A stretch of 64,000 nt of DNA from Megaleporinus macrocephalus (taxonomy: Eukaryota; Chordata; Actinopteri; Characiformes; Anostomidae). A program made the position numbers and the translations under genes. The DNA lies in the NCBI GenBank assembly GCA_021613375.1, contig CM038711.1, positions 22,245,223 to 22,309,222 of the forward strand. Reading direction: 5' to 3'. Positions 35,447 through 58,592 of the stretch are shown here, one piece after another. The stretch's first letter is position 1. Each line of letters starts with the position of its first letter. Below the pieces are notes generated by a model. The model did not search any database, was not told the DNA's origin, and saw nothing but the letters and a program-made list of their open reading frames with translations.

Positions 35447-35493
35447 CTTTTCAACCAATGCACAGACTTAGCCTGCTGATTGACACTGACCTG

Positions 35494-38400
35494 CTAAGTG
35501 AAGTTGGCGAGACTGCAGCACACAAGCGTCCTGAAGTAGGAAGACTTCTCATTCTCTGCACTCACAGAGACCTCAAGAGGCAAACCTAAACAACAGTCCA
35601 AATGAGTGAATCTTTTCTTATAACCAACAAAAAGCTACTGTAATGTGGATTGTTTAGTCTTAGCAAAGCTGTCTTTTTGGATAAGTGTGAGTTGTTTTTA
35701 TTGCTTTCAGCTTTCATTGCTTGCTAGGAGCTTAGAGTCACAACATTATTAATTGAAAATATTAGATTAGTGTTCTATTCCACCTTCTGATTAGCTACAG
35801 AAAGAGGCTACCAAACCCTTCTTGAGCTGAAGTTGCGTTAAGAGTTGGAAAACCCTAAAATGTGTTTAACAAGGGTATTCCAGGGCCAGGATGCGGAACA
35901 TGTGCATGGACACTAATAAAAAAATATGTGGAAACACAATCCAGGGTTTCACCTGAGTCAAAGGTGATGTGATCCACTAGTGGTTTATCACTAAGATGCC
36001 AGGAAGACTTGACCTCTCGTGACCCCTGCCCACTGGACACCTCCACTCCCCAGGAAGTTGGCTGCTCCCTGAGTAAGAAACAAATACACAGCCGTCAATC
36101 ATGCCAAACCAATACCCGTTATACCATGAGATACAATTTCACTTAACAATCTTTAGATTACGTAGAGTAGATTATGCTTTTTCTTACGTCTGGTAGAAGT
36201 GACTGATAAGAGCTGGTTTGATCTGCATCACAAACACATGCTCTTCGTCATAAGGTGCTGTTTTGTAGTACTGCAAACATGACCTACAATTAAAAAAAGA
36301 AAATACCATGAATAAAATGGACATAACAGAAATTGGTAGAAGAACATACCAGTGAGTGACTGACTGGGTAAAGAAGAAGAGGCGCTCATGAGGCAGACTG
36401 AGGAAGCTGCTGCAGGTCCCCAAAATCTCCAGCAGGTGGTGCAATTTCTTCAGTCTTATCACCTGCTCCTGTAGATCCACCTCATTGCTAAGGTAGTAGC
36501 TCTGAACATCAGCCATCACACAAAAGCAAAATGCAGTGACTGTTATTGCTTAGCTGCTCACGTCAAGGTCTGTCTTATATATAACTGAAGTAAAGTTCTT
36601 ACCAGGTGGTTGAGAGTTGTCAGTTCTTTCCCTGAAAGGTAAATAACATCACTGAGTCTTTCTACATAATCTAACATAAAAAAAGAAAACGTTTACAGAT
36701 TTAAAAGTCTAACTGTAAAAATGGCCAACAAGGACTATTCCCTACTAAAATAAAGAAAAGCCTCGGCTGATGTACTAATTAGCATTATTACCAACAAGGT
36801 AGTTGATGTAGTCTTTCCTAATCTTGTCCAAACCCAGCTCCAGGAGCATGATGACAGGGGTGAGACCAGTGAGAGGCACTGTGTCCACCTGCTGCTGGTA
36901 AGACTGCACAATCAGCTTACTCAGAGAGCTGCTGCTGTCCCTATGCACCTGTGTAGGAAACAATCGTAATCTTTATGCTATGAAAAGAAACAACATTTCT
37001 CTAAGTCTTTATTTTAAAGGGAGAAAAGAAAAACAACAGGGATTACTACAGAACACATACCCATGGTTTAATCTGACCAAATCGCACAGCTTTGATGACT
37101 AATTTCAGAGAGTCTGTTATGTCTTGATATGACGTAACACCTGCCATGTAAAAACATACGTTATGTATGTATTAAATCTCTATTATTATGATAATCTCTC
37201 AAAATCAATCATCCTAAAATTACACTCACTCTTTCTCATCTTCTCCCAGAGCTGCTCTGTAAAGTCCAGGTCTCCTCTCTCCAGTAGCATAGAGTTGAAG
37301 CCTAGAACTGAGTCTGTCTTGGACTTCTGGTTTTGTTACAAGCAAACAAGATTAACTATAAACATCCACCACATTAATGGAATAGTTTGACTTCATATTT
37401 GGTCTATTTTACCTCTGATCCTTTTATATTCTGGCCTGGCACTGCATTCGCAATATTTTCCAGCTCTATGATACAGAAGACATTACACGATGCATTAAAC
37501 TGCAAGGGATACGGTCATGATGAACACAGCGATGTGAAAGGTTACCCTCAATAAGTGCCTTTGTTAGTTCCACAGTAGACCGTGTATCCAGGGGTTCTAA
37601 CCACTCAATCTCCCCAGCTCTCAGTCCTTCAGCCAACGCCTGTTAAAGTAAACGTACTCTTACACATAAAATGGTCTAAAACTGTATAACAGGTCCATTT
37701 TTGTAGCATTTTGGTGCAAAACAGACCCTAAAACATGACCAGCAAGGCATATTTGTGAGAGTATCATTTCTGTGTGGATTAATAGTTCAATAGAAATCCC
37801 AACTATTATTCAACACTTATGCATAATTAAATGGTTATTATGTAACCTGAAACCTGAAAGTCATTTAGTGTGGCTTAATGTGAAATGCTCTATTATGAAG
37901 AGTCAGAAATATTCACAGTGGTGGCGACAGGAACCAGACCAAAGCTTTTAATGGCTCTAAAAGCGCCATCAGTGAAAGCTTTTAGACAATATAGTTACAA
38001 AAGCATTGCCTTATGTCTGAGTCATGGTTTTCAGATAGTTCTGAGACAAGATTTTGGTCTAAAACACATTTTAAAAAAAAGAACCCATATATGGCATAGA
38101 GACACATGCTGACCACTGTGAGGCAAAATTGTACTCAAAGATTTACCATTAAGATTTTACCATTACATGAGATTTATGTATGTAAAAACTGACACATGAG
38201 GTTCAGTAGTGGTTTCGAAGAATGCATGAAATGACAATACATGTCTTTTAAACATTACAGCCCTTAGTTTCTATCTCAATCAACATAAAGAAAATTAAGG
38301 TAGTAAGTTTATCTACAACCAATCATTTCACATCAACCCACTCTGAATAATTCTATTTAACCACTGAATGCTGCGATCAGTCAACAACATGGCTGATGAT

Positions 38401-40701
38401 TCTCAACCTTGTTCAAGGCCACATGAGGTGCAACACGCTACTAGACTGTCTATGTTCTTATAGATCTGCTGTCTTACACATACCAGCAGAAATTCCAGCT
38501 CTCTGTAGGTCTGAAACATTGGACTCCTGATATCTCCAACTGCCACCTTGATTTGCTGCACACAATGAAGAAGATAAACAAAATAAAAAAGACTAAACAT
38601 TAAGTTTTTTGAAGCTTTATTGGTAAAGTACAACGACAACTGTAAAACTGATGATTTTTCTAGAGGCAAAACAAACCTGAAAATAGATCTCTTACAGATG
38701 TATTGCAAAAGCTAAAAATAATCCCAAGAACCCAAATATAACACTACAAAATAAAAAGATTTATGTTTACCAGAGTGACTGTAGAGGACAGGGGAGGGGT
38801 CTCTAGAACCTTCTCCACATTAGTCCATCTGAAAATGGCTGTTACGCTGCTCTGAGAATCAATAACCAGACTCTCCTCCTTCACTGAGCAGAAGAGGTTG
38901 TACTCAGCCCAGCCTTTTGCCACCACCTACAGAAGACACAAGAAAAGTTACACAAGAAAATTAAGATTTAACACATAAGTGTGAAGTAATCATAACACAA
39001 AGAAGGAGAAAGATTGAAAGTGTTACTGCTGAGGAATGGTGTCTGTTCTGATGCTCCTTTTTAAGCTGATCCATTGTGATGAAAGAAGTCTCATCCGCTG
39101 TTGGCCCTGAATTAAGTATAAATTTTAAAAAAAGGGCTTTGGAACCAAATCATTAGTCTATTTGAAGTGTTTAAGCCCACCTTCTGCAACCCACCTAATC
39201 AATCATTTTTCCTGCACTGCCTGAAAAACAGTGGTATCAGACTGAAATCAAGCTGTGTGTTAAAGTCAGGCGTTACCTTTACAGCTGACTGTGTACAGCT
39301 TGACTGCCGTAGCCTTGCCCCCAACATACACAGTCTCTGCCCCCAGCCATGAAGTGCCAGCAGGGTCAGACATGTCACAGCGTGCCCAGAGAGGGTGCAG
39401 AACATGGGCTTCCACCTGGCTCATGTTGGGGTTCTGAGACATGGTGTACCAGGAAAGCAGCTTTCTGTGCATCACAAGGAAAAAATAAAAACAACGGCAG
39501 GTCATTACGTTTTTTTTGTTTTTAATGATCAAAAATGACAGATTGCAATGAAGCTAAGCGTACTAGACCTTGCTGTATTGATGGAGAGAGGTAGTGGTCC
39601 AATGTCATAATGCTCCAGTTTAACTGAAACATCTTCATCTAGACTGGTGTCCTCTGTGCTTTCTGTGCACTCAGGCTTGTGTTGTGGCTTTTCAAAGAAA
39701 TACAGTTATTAGTGATGTAGTCAAGTTTTTTTTTTTTTATGACAACAGACGTCACAACGCAGCTTTACAGAAAAATCTGGGTCCAAGCCCACCAGTGACT
39801 AAGCAAGGGTGACACTGGCAAAGAAAAACTCAAGAGCAGGAAAAGAAACTGTGAAAGGAACCAAGACTAGTGGACAAGCAGAGTCCATCCTCCTCTGGTC
39901 AACACTGGATAGCAAGGCAGACCATTAAAACAATATGAAAAGTTTATGATTTTACAATTACTACTGAATACAGAGAAAAGAAAAAACAAAAGCAACCCCT
40001 GAGAGACAAATATATGGGAAATGTGCTAACAATCAAAACCAGTGACTAGTGTAAGCAATGTATAGCTGTGAAAAAACATGAGCATTAATGACGACTGTTT
40101 GAAACCTACAGTGATGATATGTTAGTATGAATATGAAATTCATCGTTTTCACAGTTTGTGTTTCACTTTGTCCAGCTTTACTGACCCTTTTCTCACAGAT
40201 AAAGACTGGCTGGGATCCTTCGATAATGCTGAGAAGAGGCTCATTATTGATTTTTGACATTTTAATATTCTCCTGTAACAACAGAAAAGATACACATGTT
40301 AATAACAGCAATACTAATTATCATATAAGTAAATGACATGATGTTCTCCACCGCCATGAAGTGGCTACCCAGCCAGTTCTACCTGATATGTCCAAGAGTC
40401 CTTACTGTCATCCTGGCAAGACCTAAAGCAAAAATATACTATATTACAATAGCAGTGAAACAACATACATTCCTTAAACCGCAACAAATTACCGTCTTGC
40501 AGTGATATTGTCTGTATCGTGACATCGCAGATAAACGGCAGCTTTACTTTCTCACTCCGTAACACACGCAGAGAAAATCACAGCACCAAGTACGTACACA
40601 TCAAACTCAACAACACAGCGAGAAAATAAAGTATTTATCAAAATCACTTACTTGAGAAACTGGATAAAGCATTTAGCCTCTGAAATAATAGTATCTCTCA
40701 T
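35494..40701 (-). CDS. zwilch: ZWILCH, RZZ kinetochore complex subunit
   Basis: Part of the ROD-ZW10-Zwilch complex, which recruits Spindly-dynein and MAD1-MAD2 to unattached kinetochores. Eighteen coding exons (5' to 3', high to low): 40701-40652, 40422-40383, 40272-40186, 39687-39569, 39464-39277, 39106-39027, 38926-38771, 38555-38484, 37639-37546, 37465-37413, 37326-37230, 37140-37061, 36948-36792, 36631-36603, 36501-36350, 36283-36188, 36068-35953 and 35585-35494. Phases agree throughout and give 585 residues (human 591). Landmarks shared with human are [64 protein letters not shown] and [11 protein letters not shown]. The exon 4 acceptor (gaaaag) and donor (gtctag) are weak. It shares a promoter region with RPL4. 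Confidence 0.93.
37875..38300 (+). repeat. Dispersed repeat with gtggtg-rich motifs, copy 2
   Basis: In ZWILCH intron 8. Shares cagtggtgg.gacaggaaccagac with copy 3 (55610) and a ggttcagt(a/g)gtggttt block with it as well. Confidence 0.45.
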
Positions 40702-40734
40702 GGCGTTAAACGTGCTAAATTCTAGAAACAGCGA

Positions 40735-41250
40735 GGAAAATACAACTTTAAAACGTATTTAATATCAACATTTACTGAAGAGAAAAAAATTCTTCTAGCC
40801 CGCCACATATACGTCACTAAGGTCACAGGTCATTAGTTCACGCCCACATAAGAAATAATAATTATTCAACATTATTAACGTGGCATTTTTATTAATTCTA
40901 AGGAAACTGTTTAACTTTATACTAGATCTTTAAATTTAAATATATTTGGGATTTTTCTTTTGCTACGTTATAAAAAAGAGCGGCCATGCTGAAAGTAGTC
41001 CGGCCGCCACGTCTTTCATCCGCTAGTGCAGCGAAGACATAACGCTATATAGTCCCAAAGATTACTGTGACATTCTCAGGATTTTCTTTAACGGTGAAAT
41101 TTTCTTGAAGTACAGATTGAATCTTTTTAACGTAAGACGCAATTGCATACATATTACTACAAAACCAAAGATTTATTCATAAAGCAGTAAGTAAGCGGAA
41201 GTGAGGCGCTGTCGGATGTATATAGTAGTGACGGTGTAGTGCAGTCTTCC
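40735..41250. promoter_or_regulatory. Divergent ZWILCH/RPL4 promoter region
   Basis: The ZWILCH ATG (40701, minus) and RPL4 ATG (41316, plus) are only 615 bases apart, head-to-head, an arrangement also known in human. GC-rich pockets hold gcggccatg (40981-40989), ccggccgccac (41001-41011) and, just inside the RPL4 exon, tggccgccat (41261-41270), which resemble YY1 sites. A pyrimidine run cttccttttcttcc at 41246-41259 fits a 5' TOP start for RPL4 mRNA. Confidence 0.65.
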
Positions 41251-41315
41251 TTTTCTTCCGTGGCCGCCATTGAGAGAGGAGCGTGCTTCCTGGCGAGCCG
41301 TGAATTACTTTGAAA

Positions 41316-44640
<3,325 letters not shown>

Positions 44641-44680
44641 ATCTGTGTTCATACACAGCAGTTTGGCAATGATTTCAGAC

Positions 44681-44686
44681 AATAAA
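44681..44686 (+). terminator. RPL4 poly(A) signal
   Basis: AATAAA 40 bases after the stop codon, giving the very short 3' UTR typical of ribosomal protein mRNAs. Confidence 0.85.
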
Positions 44687-44704
44687 CATCTAAAGTGAAC
44701 GGTT

Positions 44705-45211
44705 TTGTTTAAGACTTGTTTTTTTTTTATATAGAACTAAAATTTTGCACAGGCATGCAAGATTGTTTGTTTTTGTACTACCATTAATGGAGCATTTTGG
44801 AAAATAAAACTTGCTGTCGGACTATAGGGACCTAAATAATATTTTTCTTGAATTCTAATGGATTTTGAATCAGTGCGTTCAAGATAAATTTCAGCATGTT
44901 CATGTTTTGGTCCAGCAAAAGTCATGCTGAAGTCTGTTCTGTCTGAATAGACATGTGAAGTAGCTGGTGTGATGTTTGCACTGCCACAAAGTATGATTTA
45001 AATAATTTGCACTCAGGGTTATGAGAGCTGGAGAAACGGCGAATTCACAGTAACTCGGACACGTCTCTGCCTAGCTGGGTACTTCTATTCAGTTTTACAG
45101 CTCATAAAACACTGAAAATGGCAACAACGTCCTCAGTATGCGGGTCAAGTTTGGTGGGCTATAACGCCCCCCATTTACTGTAGGTGGCAGCATTATTCCT
45201 TTATGCTGTAG
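44705..45211. other. Spacer between RPL4 and its partial copy
   Basis: No coding exon recognised. A phrase tactgtaggtggcagcattatt near 45177 recurs in diverged form near 47389 (actgtagggggcagtgttat), probably a small dispersed repeat. Confidence 0.45.
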
Positions 45212-45524
45212 GCTTGTTAACAAGGTTGACAGATGTGAGAAAACAATGGAGACAGTGCTTTTGCTGAAACTTGAGGGAATGAAATGCCATCATTAAGGTA
45301 AAGTACTTGTTTTGATTTTTTTTTTCTCCCTTAATAATCAGTGCTTTAGTCAAATTTTATCAGCTGCTCTCATTGTTTTGACTTCTACCCAACAGGTTTA
45401 TGCCTCTCAGTACACCTGCTGGCCTGTGTCCCCTACAGTGGAGAGGATGTTGAAAAAGCTTTCAGAAATGTCCCAGGTATGTTTTGGGATTTATTTAATT
45501 AATTTATTTTTTCATGCCCCTGTA

Positions 45525-45593
45525 AGCTGTGATGAGTTCTGCTTCTGGTCCGTGTTTATGAATCCTGTGATTTTCATGGAAGTGCTGAGTTGG
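45525..45593 (+). ncRNA. snord18: SNORD18 copy in RPL4 pseudogene intron 6
   Basis: Counterpart of the intron 6 copy of RPL4, with only a few substitutions; boxes C (gtgatga, 45529-45535) and D (ctga, 45585-45588) and the ggtccgtgttta core are intact. It needs host transcription to be made, which is unproven here. Confidence 0.8.
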
Positions 45594-45866
45594 TTGGGTT
45601 GGCAAATGGTTCACTTTTCTGTGAGTGTATCTAGCTTTTTAATTTAATTCTAGTTTTTGCTTGTTTCAGGCGTTACGCTGCAGCGAGTGAGCAAACCGGA
45701 CCTCCTTAAACTTGCCCCCGGTGGTCACATTGGCCGTTTCTGCATCTGGACTGAGAGCGCTTTCCGCAAGCTTGACAACCTCTATGGCACCTGGCGCAAG
45801 CCTTCCACCCTCAAGGTGGACTCAAGTGAGTTCCTTTCAGTTCAAGAGCTTCATATACCTCACTAA

Positions 45867-45937
45867 ACTGCTGTGATGAGCTTTCACTTCGGTCCGTGTT
45901 TATGAGCACCCTGATTTTTCTGAAGTTCTGAGTCAGT
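45867..45937 (+). ncRNA. snord18: SNORD18 copy in RPL4 pseudogene intron 7
   Basis: Identical over its whole length to the copy in functional RPL4 intron 7, including stem actg/cagt, box C and box D (45928-45931). Splice sites of the surrounding intron are also intact. Confidence 0.82.
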
Positions 45938-46307
45938 TTGGCCTGTACTGCCTCCATCAATTAGAAATAGCTCTAGAAATGCTGACTCTATTTTAACTGA
46001 GATTTCTCTTTTAGCTTGCCAATGCACAAAATGACCAACGCAGATCTGGGTAGACTCCTGCAGAGCGAGGAAATCCAGAAAGCACTTCGTGCTCCCAAGT
46101 AAGTCTCAACTTGTTTCTGTTCCTCCTTGGTAACATTTTAAAGTAAACAGTTGCTTGTTTGTAGTTTTGTGGTATCTAATGATCAAATTGTCTTTGTAGC
46201 AAACAGATTTTCCCCGGAGAACCTGTTAAAGAACATAAGGTAATGAAGCTCAACCTGTATACCAAGACAGCACACCATCATGCCATCTTACAGCACAAAC
46301 CCTGTGG

Positions 46308-48544
46308 CAGATCTGCAAAATTTGACCCAGGGGTGGCAGTTTTCTCAGGGTGGGGGTGCAGAGTGTGCTTTTCTATACTTGTTTTTTTGTCCTTCTCTTC
46401 AGTTCAGATGTTTTAGTTTTTGTAAATAAATTGTCTTTTCTGATTTATTCTCTAGTTAAAAATAATGAGCCTGTAGATTTCACTGCACTGAATTCATCAG
46501 ATGGTCAAAACTCTAAATACTCAAGCCTTGATACAGCTTCTGTATAGTTCTTGCTGTTCATTGGATCTGTTCAGTTAGATAGTTTGTTTATGTATTTGTC
46601 AGCTACTTCTGTAGGCTTGTTAAGTTGTACAGTATTGTAACCTGGGAAACCGGCACTAATTCACAGAATATTACTGCACTACTGAGTTGTAGTTTGACAT
46701 TTAACACTAGGTAAGTTATGTAAATGGTTGCTCATAAACACCTTCACCCAGGTATACAAACAGCTGCTGCTGGCTCCTCTTATTTTGTATATCAGGTATT
46801 TTGGTTTAAAATGAGCTGGATTATTTTAGACTTAACAGTGACGTGTCCTGCATTAGTATAATTTCAAAAAAGCCTGTTTAACACCATGAAGTTTCTCATC
46901 AAGCCTGAAGAGCTTTTTGTCACTTTAAGCCCAGAGAGAAGAGAAAAGCCTGTACTCATTGAGCAAGAAACAAAAAACAAGCAATAAATTGGAGCTGTGA
47001 CAATGTTCTGATTGGTCAGCCTGCTTTTTAATGTGTCTGTCAAACACAAATCTTAACTTTCTTGTCAGTATTGGTATACATGTTTTCTTTCTTTGTCTTT
47101 AAAAATCAGAAAACTATGACCAATGACTTTTCTGTGTTTGTGTGCTGTTCAGCAGCAGATCTGTTCCCTTCGGAGCACTGGGAATGAGAGGCCTGTGTAA
47201 TGTCCAATGCTCTCGTTATTTAAATAAATGCTTGTTTATTTCTTATTTATTTTAAGATATTCTGTTTCACATGATTTCATTATGGAGATGTTTAATGCAA
47301 TGTGTTTTACACTTTTGTGTCTTGAGCGCCAGGAATGAGGGATAAATTTCAAACTTTGTTGGTTGTTAGCTGTTACAAGATCCCGTGTACTGTAGGGGGC
47401 AGTGTTATACCTTAATACTGCTCAGCCTGCCATGGACATCTTTATAGCTGGTGTTGCTATTTTAAGCTCCATTTCAGATGCAGCTTAATGCTAATGTGTT
47501 AATTGATGCTTTGTGTAGATTCAAAATGTTTAGTTTAACTCAACACGAGTGTTATGGCAAAAACGGAAGCCCTTATGATGGCTCTAAATTATTACAAAGT
47601 AAAATAAATATAAATAACGTTATGGGGGAGCGCTTTTTTTTTTTATTTATTATTTTTTTTTTTTTTTTAGTAATGCACAATTATAACTGATAATACTTGG
47701 GGGGAGAAATTATTGAGCTTTCCTGCACTGAACCTGGGCGTTTCATGTTAAACAGTTCTCTACAATTGGTAGTTGTAGCAAAATGATTAAAGAAAACCTT
47801 CTAAAATGAGTAATAATGAGGTTAAATTCTTGTAGGTGCTGGTCTGAAAAAATAATACTCAGAAGTCATCTTACAACCTGCTGGGTGTTGGTGGTATTTC
47901 GGGCACTGTACAACTGAGGCAGTAGTGTTAAAATTGTAAATACAGGGGAAATTGAACACGTCCTAATTTCACATTATGTTAATTTGAAGGGAATTGGATG
48001 CATATACAGTTGTGAGAAATATCACAGCCAAAATTCTGTCAGCTTACAGATACCTGAAAAAGTTTCTAGAACTTGTTTACCTTGACAGACAATGCATTCT
48101 AATCAAGCATGATTAAACACTAAAGGGCAGCTCTACAATTGATAATGGGTTATTTCATGCTATTGCAGCTTATTGTGTACACCTATAAATCTTAGGCGTG
48201 CTTGGTGTAGAATAATGATTCGTTGCACAATTTTCAGTTAAATAAATCATGTTTATTATAATTTATAACAATATCTTGTTGCATGAGTTTTCTCAACTGA
48301 CAGCTTTATAGTTTTTCACAAACTTTACACTTGAAATAAAGGGAAAGGCAAATAAATGCAAGAAAATAGTTCTTACAAATGAAGTATCACAGCTGGTGAA
48401 AGTAGTAACATTGCTGATATAATTAGCCAGGAGTGCTTTTGGACATGAGCTTTGGTGTCAAAAGCGTAGTAACGGAAGAAAAATGTCTAGAGTAGGAAAC
48501 CAACAGCCTGTGACCGAGATTTTCCTTTTTTCTTTTCCGCTCAA
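46308..48544. other. RPL4 pseudogene-MAP2K1 intergenic stretch
   Basis: No gene recognised. AT-rich, with a T-rich run at 47632-47670 and a small repeat phrase near 47389. A phrase tatacagttgtgagaaatatcaca near 48003 may be a transposon edge. Confidence 0.45.
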
Positions 48545-48566
48545 CTGCGTTTCGAAGCAAAGTAGT

Positions 48567-48572
48567 TTTATT
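48567..48572 (-). terminator. Possible MAP2K1 poly(A) signal
   Basis: AATAAA on the minus strand about 0.98 kb after the MAP2K1 stop, giving a 3' UTR of about 1 kb that would span 48545-49546, comparable with mammalian MAP2K1. Confidence 0.4.
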
Positions 48573-49546
48573 AAAATGGTCGTTAACACTTCACATTTCA
48601 AACAGTACTTAAAAGTTCAGCAATGTAAAGCACATTTAAAAATTTAGATATAAAAAAGCATCGTTCCCAGTAAAGTTGGCCACAACAGTACATTTAAACA
48701 GGCAGTAATGCATAAAGTAGCTAACAGCAAGAGAAAAAAATGCAGACATTTGCGGTTTGGATGCCATTCATTTCAAGTTTATACTGACTTTTTAAACAAA
48801 TAATCACTTGCCTATACCGTGGCTCACTACACCAGATTAATAAAGCTAAAAAAAATAATAAAACAGCACAATTGAGCATTTCAGCCTGTATAAAAATGGC
48901 CTCGGTTGTTCACTTTAACGACTCACTCAGAGCGAGATTCTGCAGTATCAGCGTGCAGTTGATGGCTTTTCTGTTTCCAGGAGAGCAGCAAGGAATTCTC
49001 AGGCCTTGGGACAAAACAGTTTAGCTGGAATCCACTAACTGTTCACCCTTTAAGAATAGGCCCACTTTCTGATGCCCCTAGCGGCACTGTGTCCATTCCA
49101 GTCCAAGAATGTTTTCGAATCGTACCAAGAAATAGAACATATACAAAGAAGCAGCTTCAGCGATTTTCTGCTAAAGCCGAACCTGCAGAACAGTAGTGTG
49201 CTGCGACATGACATCTTTATTTGGGCAAAACAGAAGTTTGTGCAATCAGGGCCACATTCAGCAGAGACATAATTCAAGCCTGGTTAATCTTTCTTAGGTA
49301 ACTGGAGTCTGTCTGATTATATCCACTTTGTGTGAAGGGTTAAAAGCTCTGCTACTGCATGGAGGCCCTGATTATTATAGCAGCAGACTCTCATCTTAAT
49401 ACAGGGTGAGTGGTTAAAAGAGGCAGTGATCGGCTACTGAACTGATTGGCAAACTGCTTTTAAACATGAGCCCACATAGAAACACTGCTGTGTGTGTGTG
49501 TGTGTGAGAGAGAGAGGGTGTAACTTAAGAGAAAAGAAAGACCCTC

Positions 49547-56436
<6,890 letters not shown>

Positions 56437-57012
56437 TCAAAACCACAAAATCCAGGAGTATCTGTGGAATTTGCATTGAGTCATTGTGCTGTACACTATA
56501 TTTGCAGACTATGACATCACTGTCCTGAGCTGTGCTTGCTTTTATGCACGTAGTCAAAAGGTCTGTCTGTAGAGGCTGAGAGAACTTCCCCACTGGGGAT
56601 CAATGGAAACGAACAATAATAATGATCCAAGAACGTGCTCAAATTTTCAGCCAAGACAAAGGTAAGATGAATGAATGGGCCATTGTACAGTATGGTAAAA
56701 ACAAATGTGTGTGTGTAGCTACAGTTATTAGACACCTTGAACTCTGCTTGAGGAAGCTATGAGCATGTGTGCCTCTCCTTCTGCTCTGTTGTCATGGTGA
56801 TGCATTTCCTTAGCTTTCCGCTTGTGGAATGAACCTCCCTGACCCTCCGTATTCTCCATCTCTTCTTCCTCTCTTCCCATAGCTGCCTCTTCCTTTCTCC
56901 CACTGCAGAACTACAGTTCAAACCTTTAAAGGAAGTATTACTCCAAAAACGCTTGAAGATGAGTGGATGCTGGTGGGTCAAATAAGGATCATTCTGCCTC
57001 CTCCTATACATT

Positions 57013-57123
<111 letters not shown>

Positions 57124-57597
57124 ATAGTAAACATGAGTGGTTATATTTAATATAAACACTCACATTTAGTATCATGATATGAATATGTCAAAACACCTGA
57201 AAACCACTGATGACACTGTGTGGGCGTGGCTAATAAGCAGTTTGATTGACAGCTCTATGCCTCTCATACTGAACTAAAATCCTTATCTAGTTATGTGACA
57301 GAAACTGGGCGAAAAAGGTTACGGACTAACAAATGTGCAGATGAACAATGGACAGACAATACAACATGCAAAGGAACTGACGGACAAACAATGTTGGTGA
57401 ATGTAAGAAAAAATACAAGCGGTCCATCTTGCTAGCTTTTGGGTACTCTGGGTTAGCTTCGGCTCTTTAGTATTTTTGACTTGTGTGGGTGGCGCGAGAG
57501 ACGTCAGGCTTGTGATTTGTAAGCAGTAGCCTTATAAAAATATTACCCAAGATTAGTACCGGCCAGTTTATATCGAGTGGAGAGAAATTTAGGGAAA

Positions 57598-58592
57598 TAC
57601 ACTGCTTGAAAAAATTATGGTAACACTGTTTTGGACAGTTAATTGTTCTAATAATGCATGTGTATTATTATTATTGTGTTGGATGAGGTCATCAGCACGC
57701 GCCCCGTGTGGCTGCGCGGGCTAAGGCCAGTTGTGTTCAGTAAACGTACTGTTCAGGTGCACCACGTCTGCTCCCGTGTCTTAATACACAAACAAACACT
57801 TCGGATCTCGATGAACGAAAGGTTTAAGTTGCTGTTATAAACGGTGTAAATTTTAAGAACGAAATGACGTAACAACGTCAACAACCCAATACGCATTTAG
57901 TGCTGGATTCAAAATCACACCAAAAAAGAAGTTAAAAAAACATGCGATTTCTCCCAGACCTGGGTCAGGGCATCACTTAGCTCAAACTTGGGTCCACTGC
58001 TACAGCATAGAGTCTGACCATGACTCTATGTAGTGTTGGCTATCACATGCAGGTTTGTGTGACCCTCCAAGCATCATGCACCTCCCCAGACCATCACTGA
58101 CCTACCACCAAACATTCATCATTCACAATCTGTGAAGAGACCGGTACTCCAATGGCGGAACTGCCAATTCTAGTGTTCTCTGGTAAATACCATTCGAGGT
58201 GCACAGTGCTGGGCTGTGACCACAGATCCTTGTAGAGGACATGCCACCCTCATAGAGTTTGGTCAGAAACATACACACCAGTACGCCACCTCCTCCTCAC
58301 AGAAAAGAAAAGATACTGGTCCTGCTGCTGAGTTGATGCCCTTCTACAGCTCTGTCCAGCTCTCCCCATGTCCTGATATCTCCTTCATGCTCTTGAGACT
58401 ACGCTGGGAGACAGCAAACCTTTTTTGTTGCACCATGTAAGGATTTGCCATTGTGAAGGAGCAGGACTACCTGTGCAACTTTGAATATTGATTCCTAATA
58501 GTTTCCAAACAGCACAAATCGATATGTCTGAAGTGTAATTAATTGGTGTTCTCTTGGTGATTAAGTGTTCCCTTAATTCTCTGAGCAGAGTA
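57598..58592. mobile_element. DNA transposon relic with inverted ends
   Basis: The left end tacactgcttgaaaaaatt and the right end (complement of about 58565-58592, actctgctcagagaatt...gggaacac) are inverted copies. The body includes phrases such as actccaatggc..aactgccaattct, tggtcagaaacat, and gatactggtcctgctgctgagttgatgccc, known to me from an abundant vertebrate repeat. No intact transposase is present. Confidence 0.6.

Larger units (their letters stand above)
45212..46307 (+). pseudogene. Partial tandem copy of RPL4 (exons 5-9), broken
   Basis: An intron-containing copy, so it arose by DNA duplication and not retroposition. Exon 5 (about 45212-45298) and exon 6 (about 45396-45476, truncated) are heavily decayed. 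Exon 7 (45670-45825) has six substitutions, five of them synonymous, and a one-base deletion near its end that shifts the frame. Exon 8 (46015-46098) has two substitutions. Exon 9 (about 46200-46307) is badly diverged. Intron 7 is identical to the parent over about 187 bases apart from a two-base insertion. Both intervening introns keep intact SNORD18 sequences. There is no start, no exon 10 and no open frame, so no protein is expected; transcription is unknown. Confidence 0.93.

Noticed and set aside
45312..45866. Second functional RPL4 gene
   Set aside because: No start or last exon, frameshift at the end of exon 7, decayed exons 5, 6 and 9.
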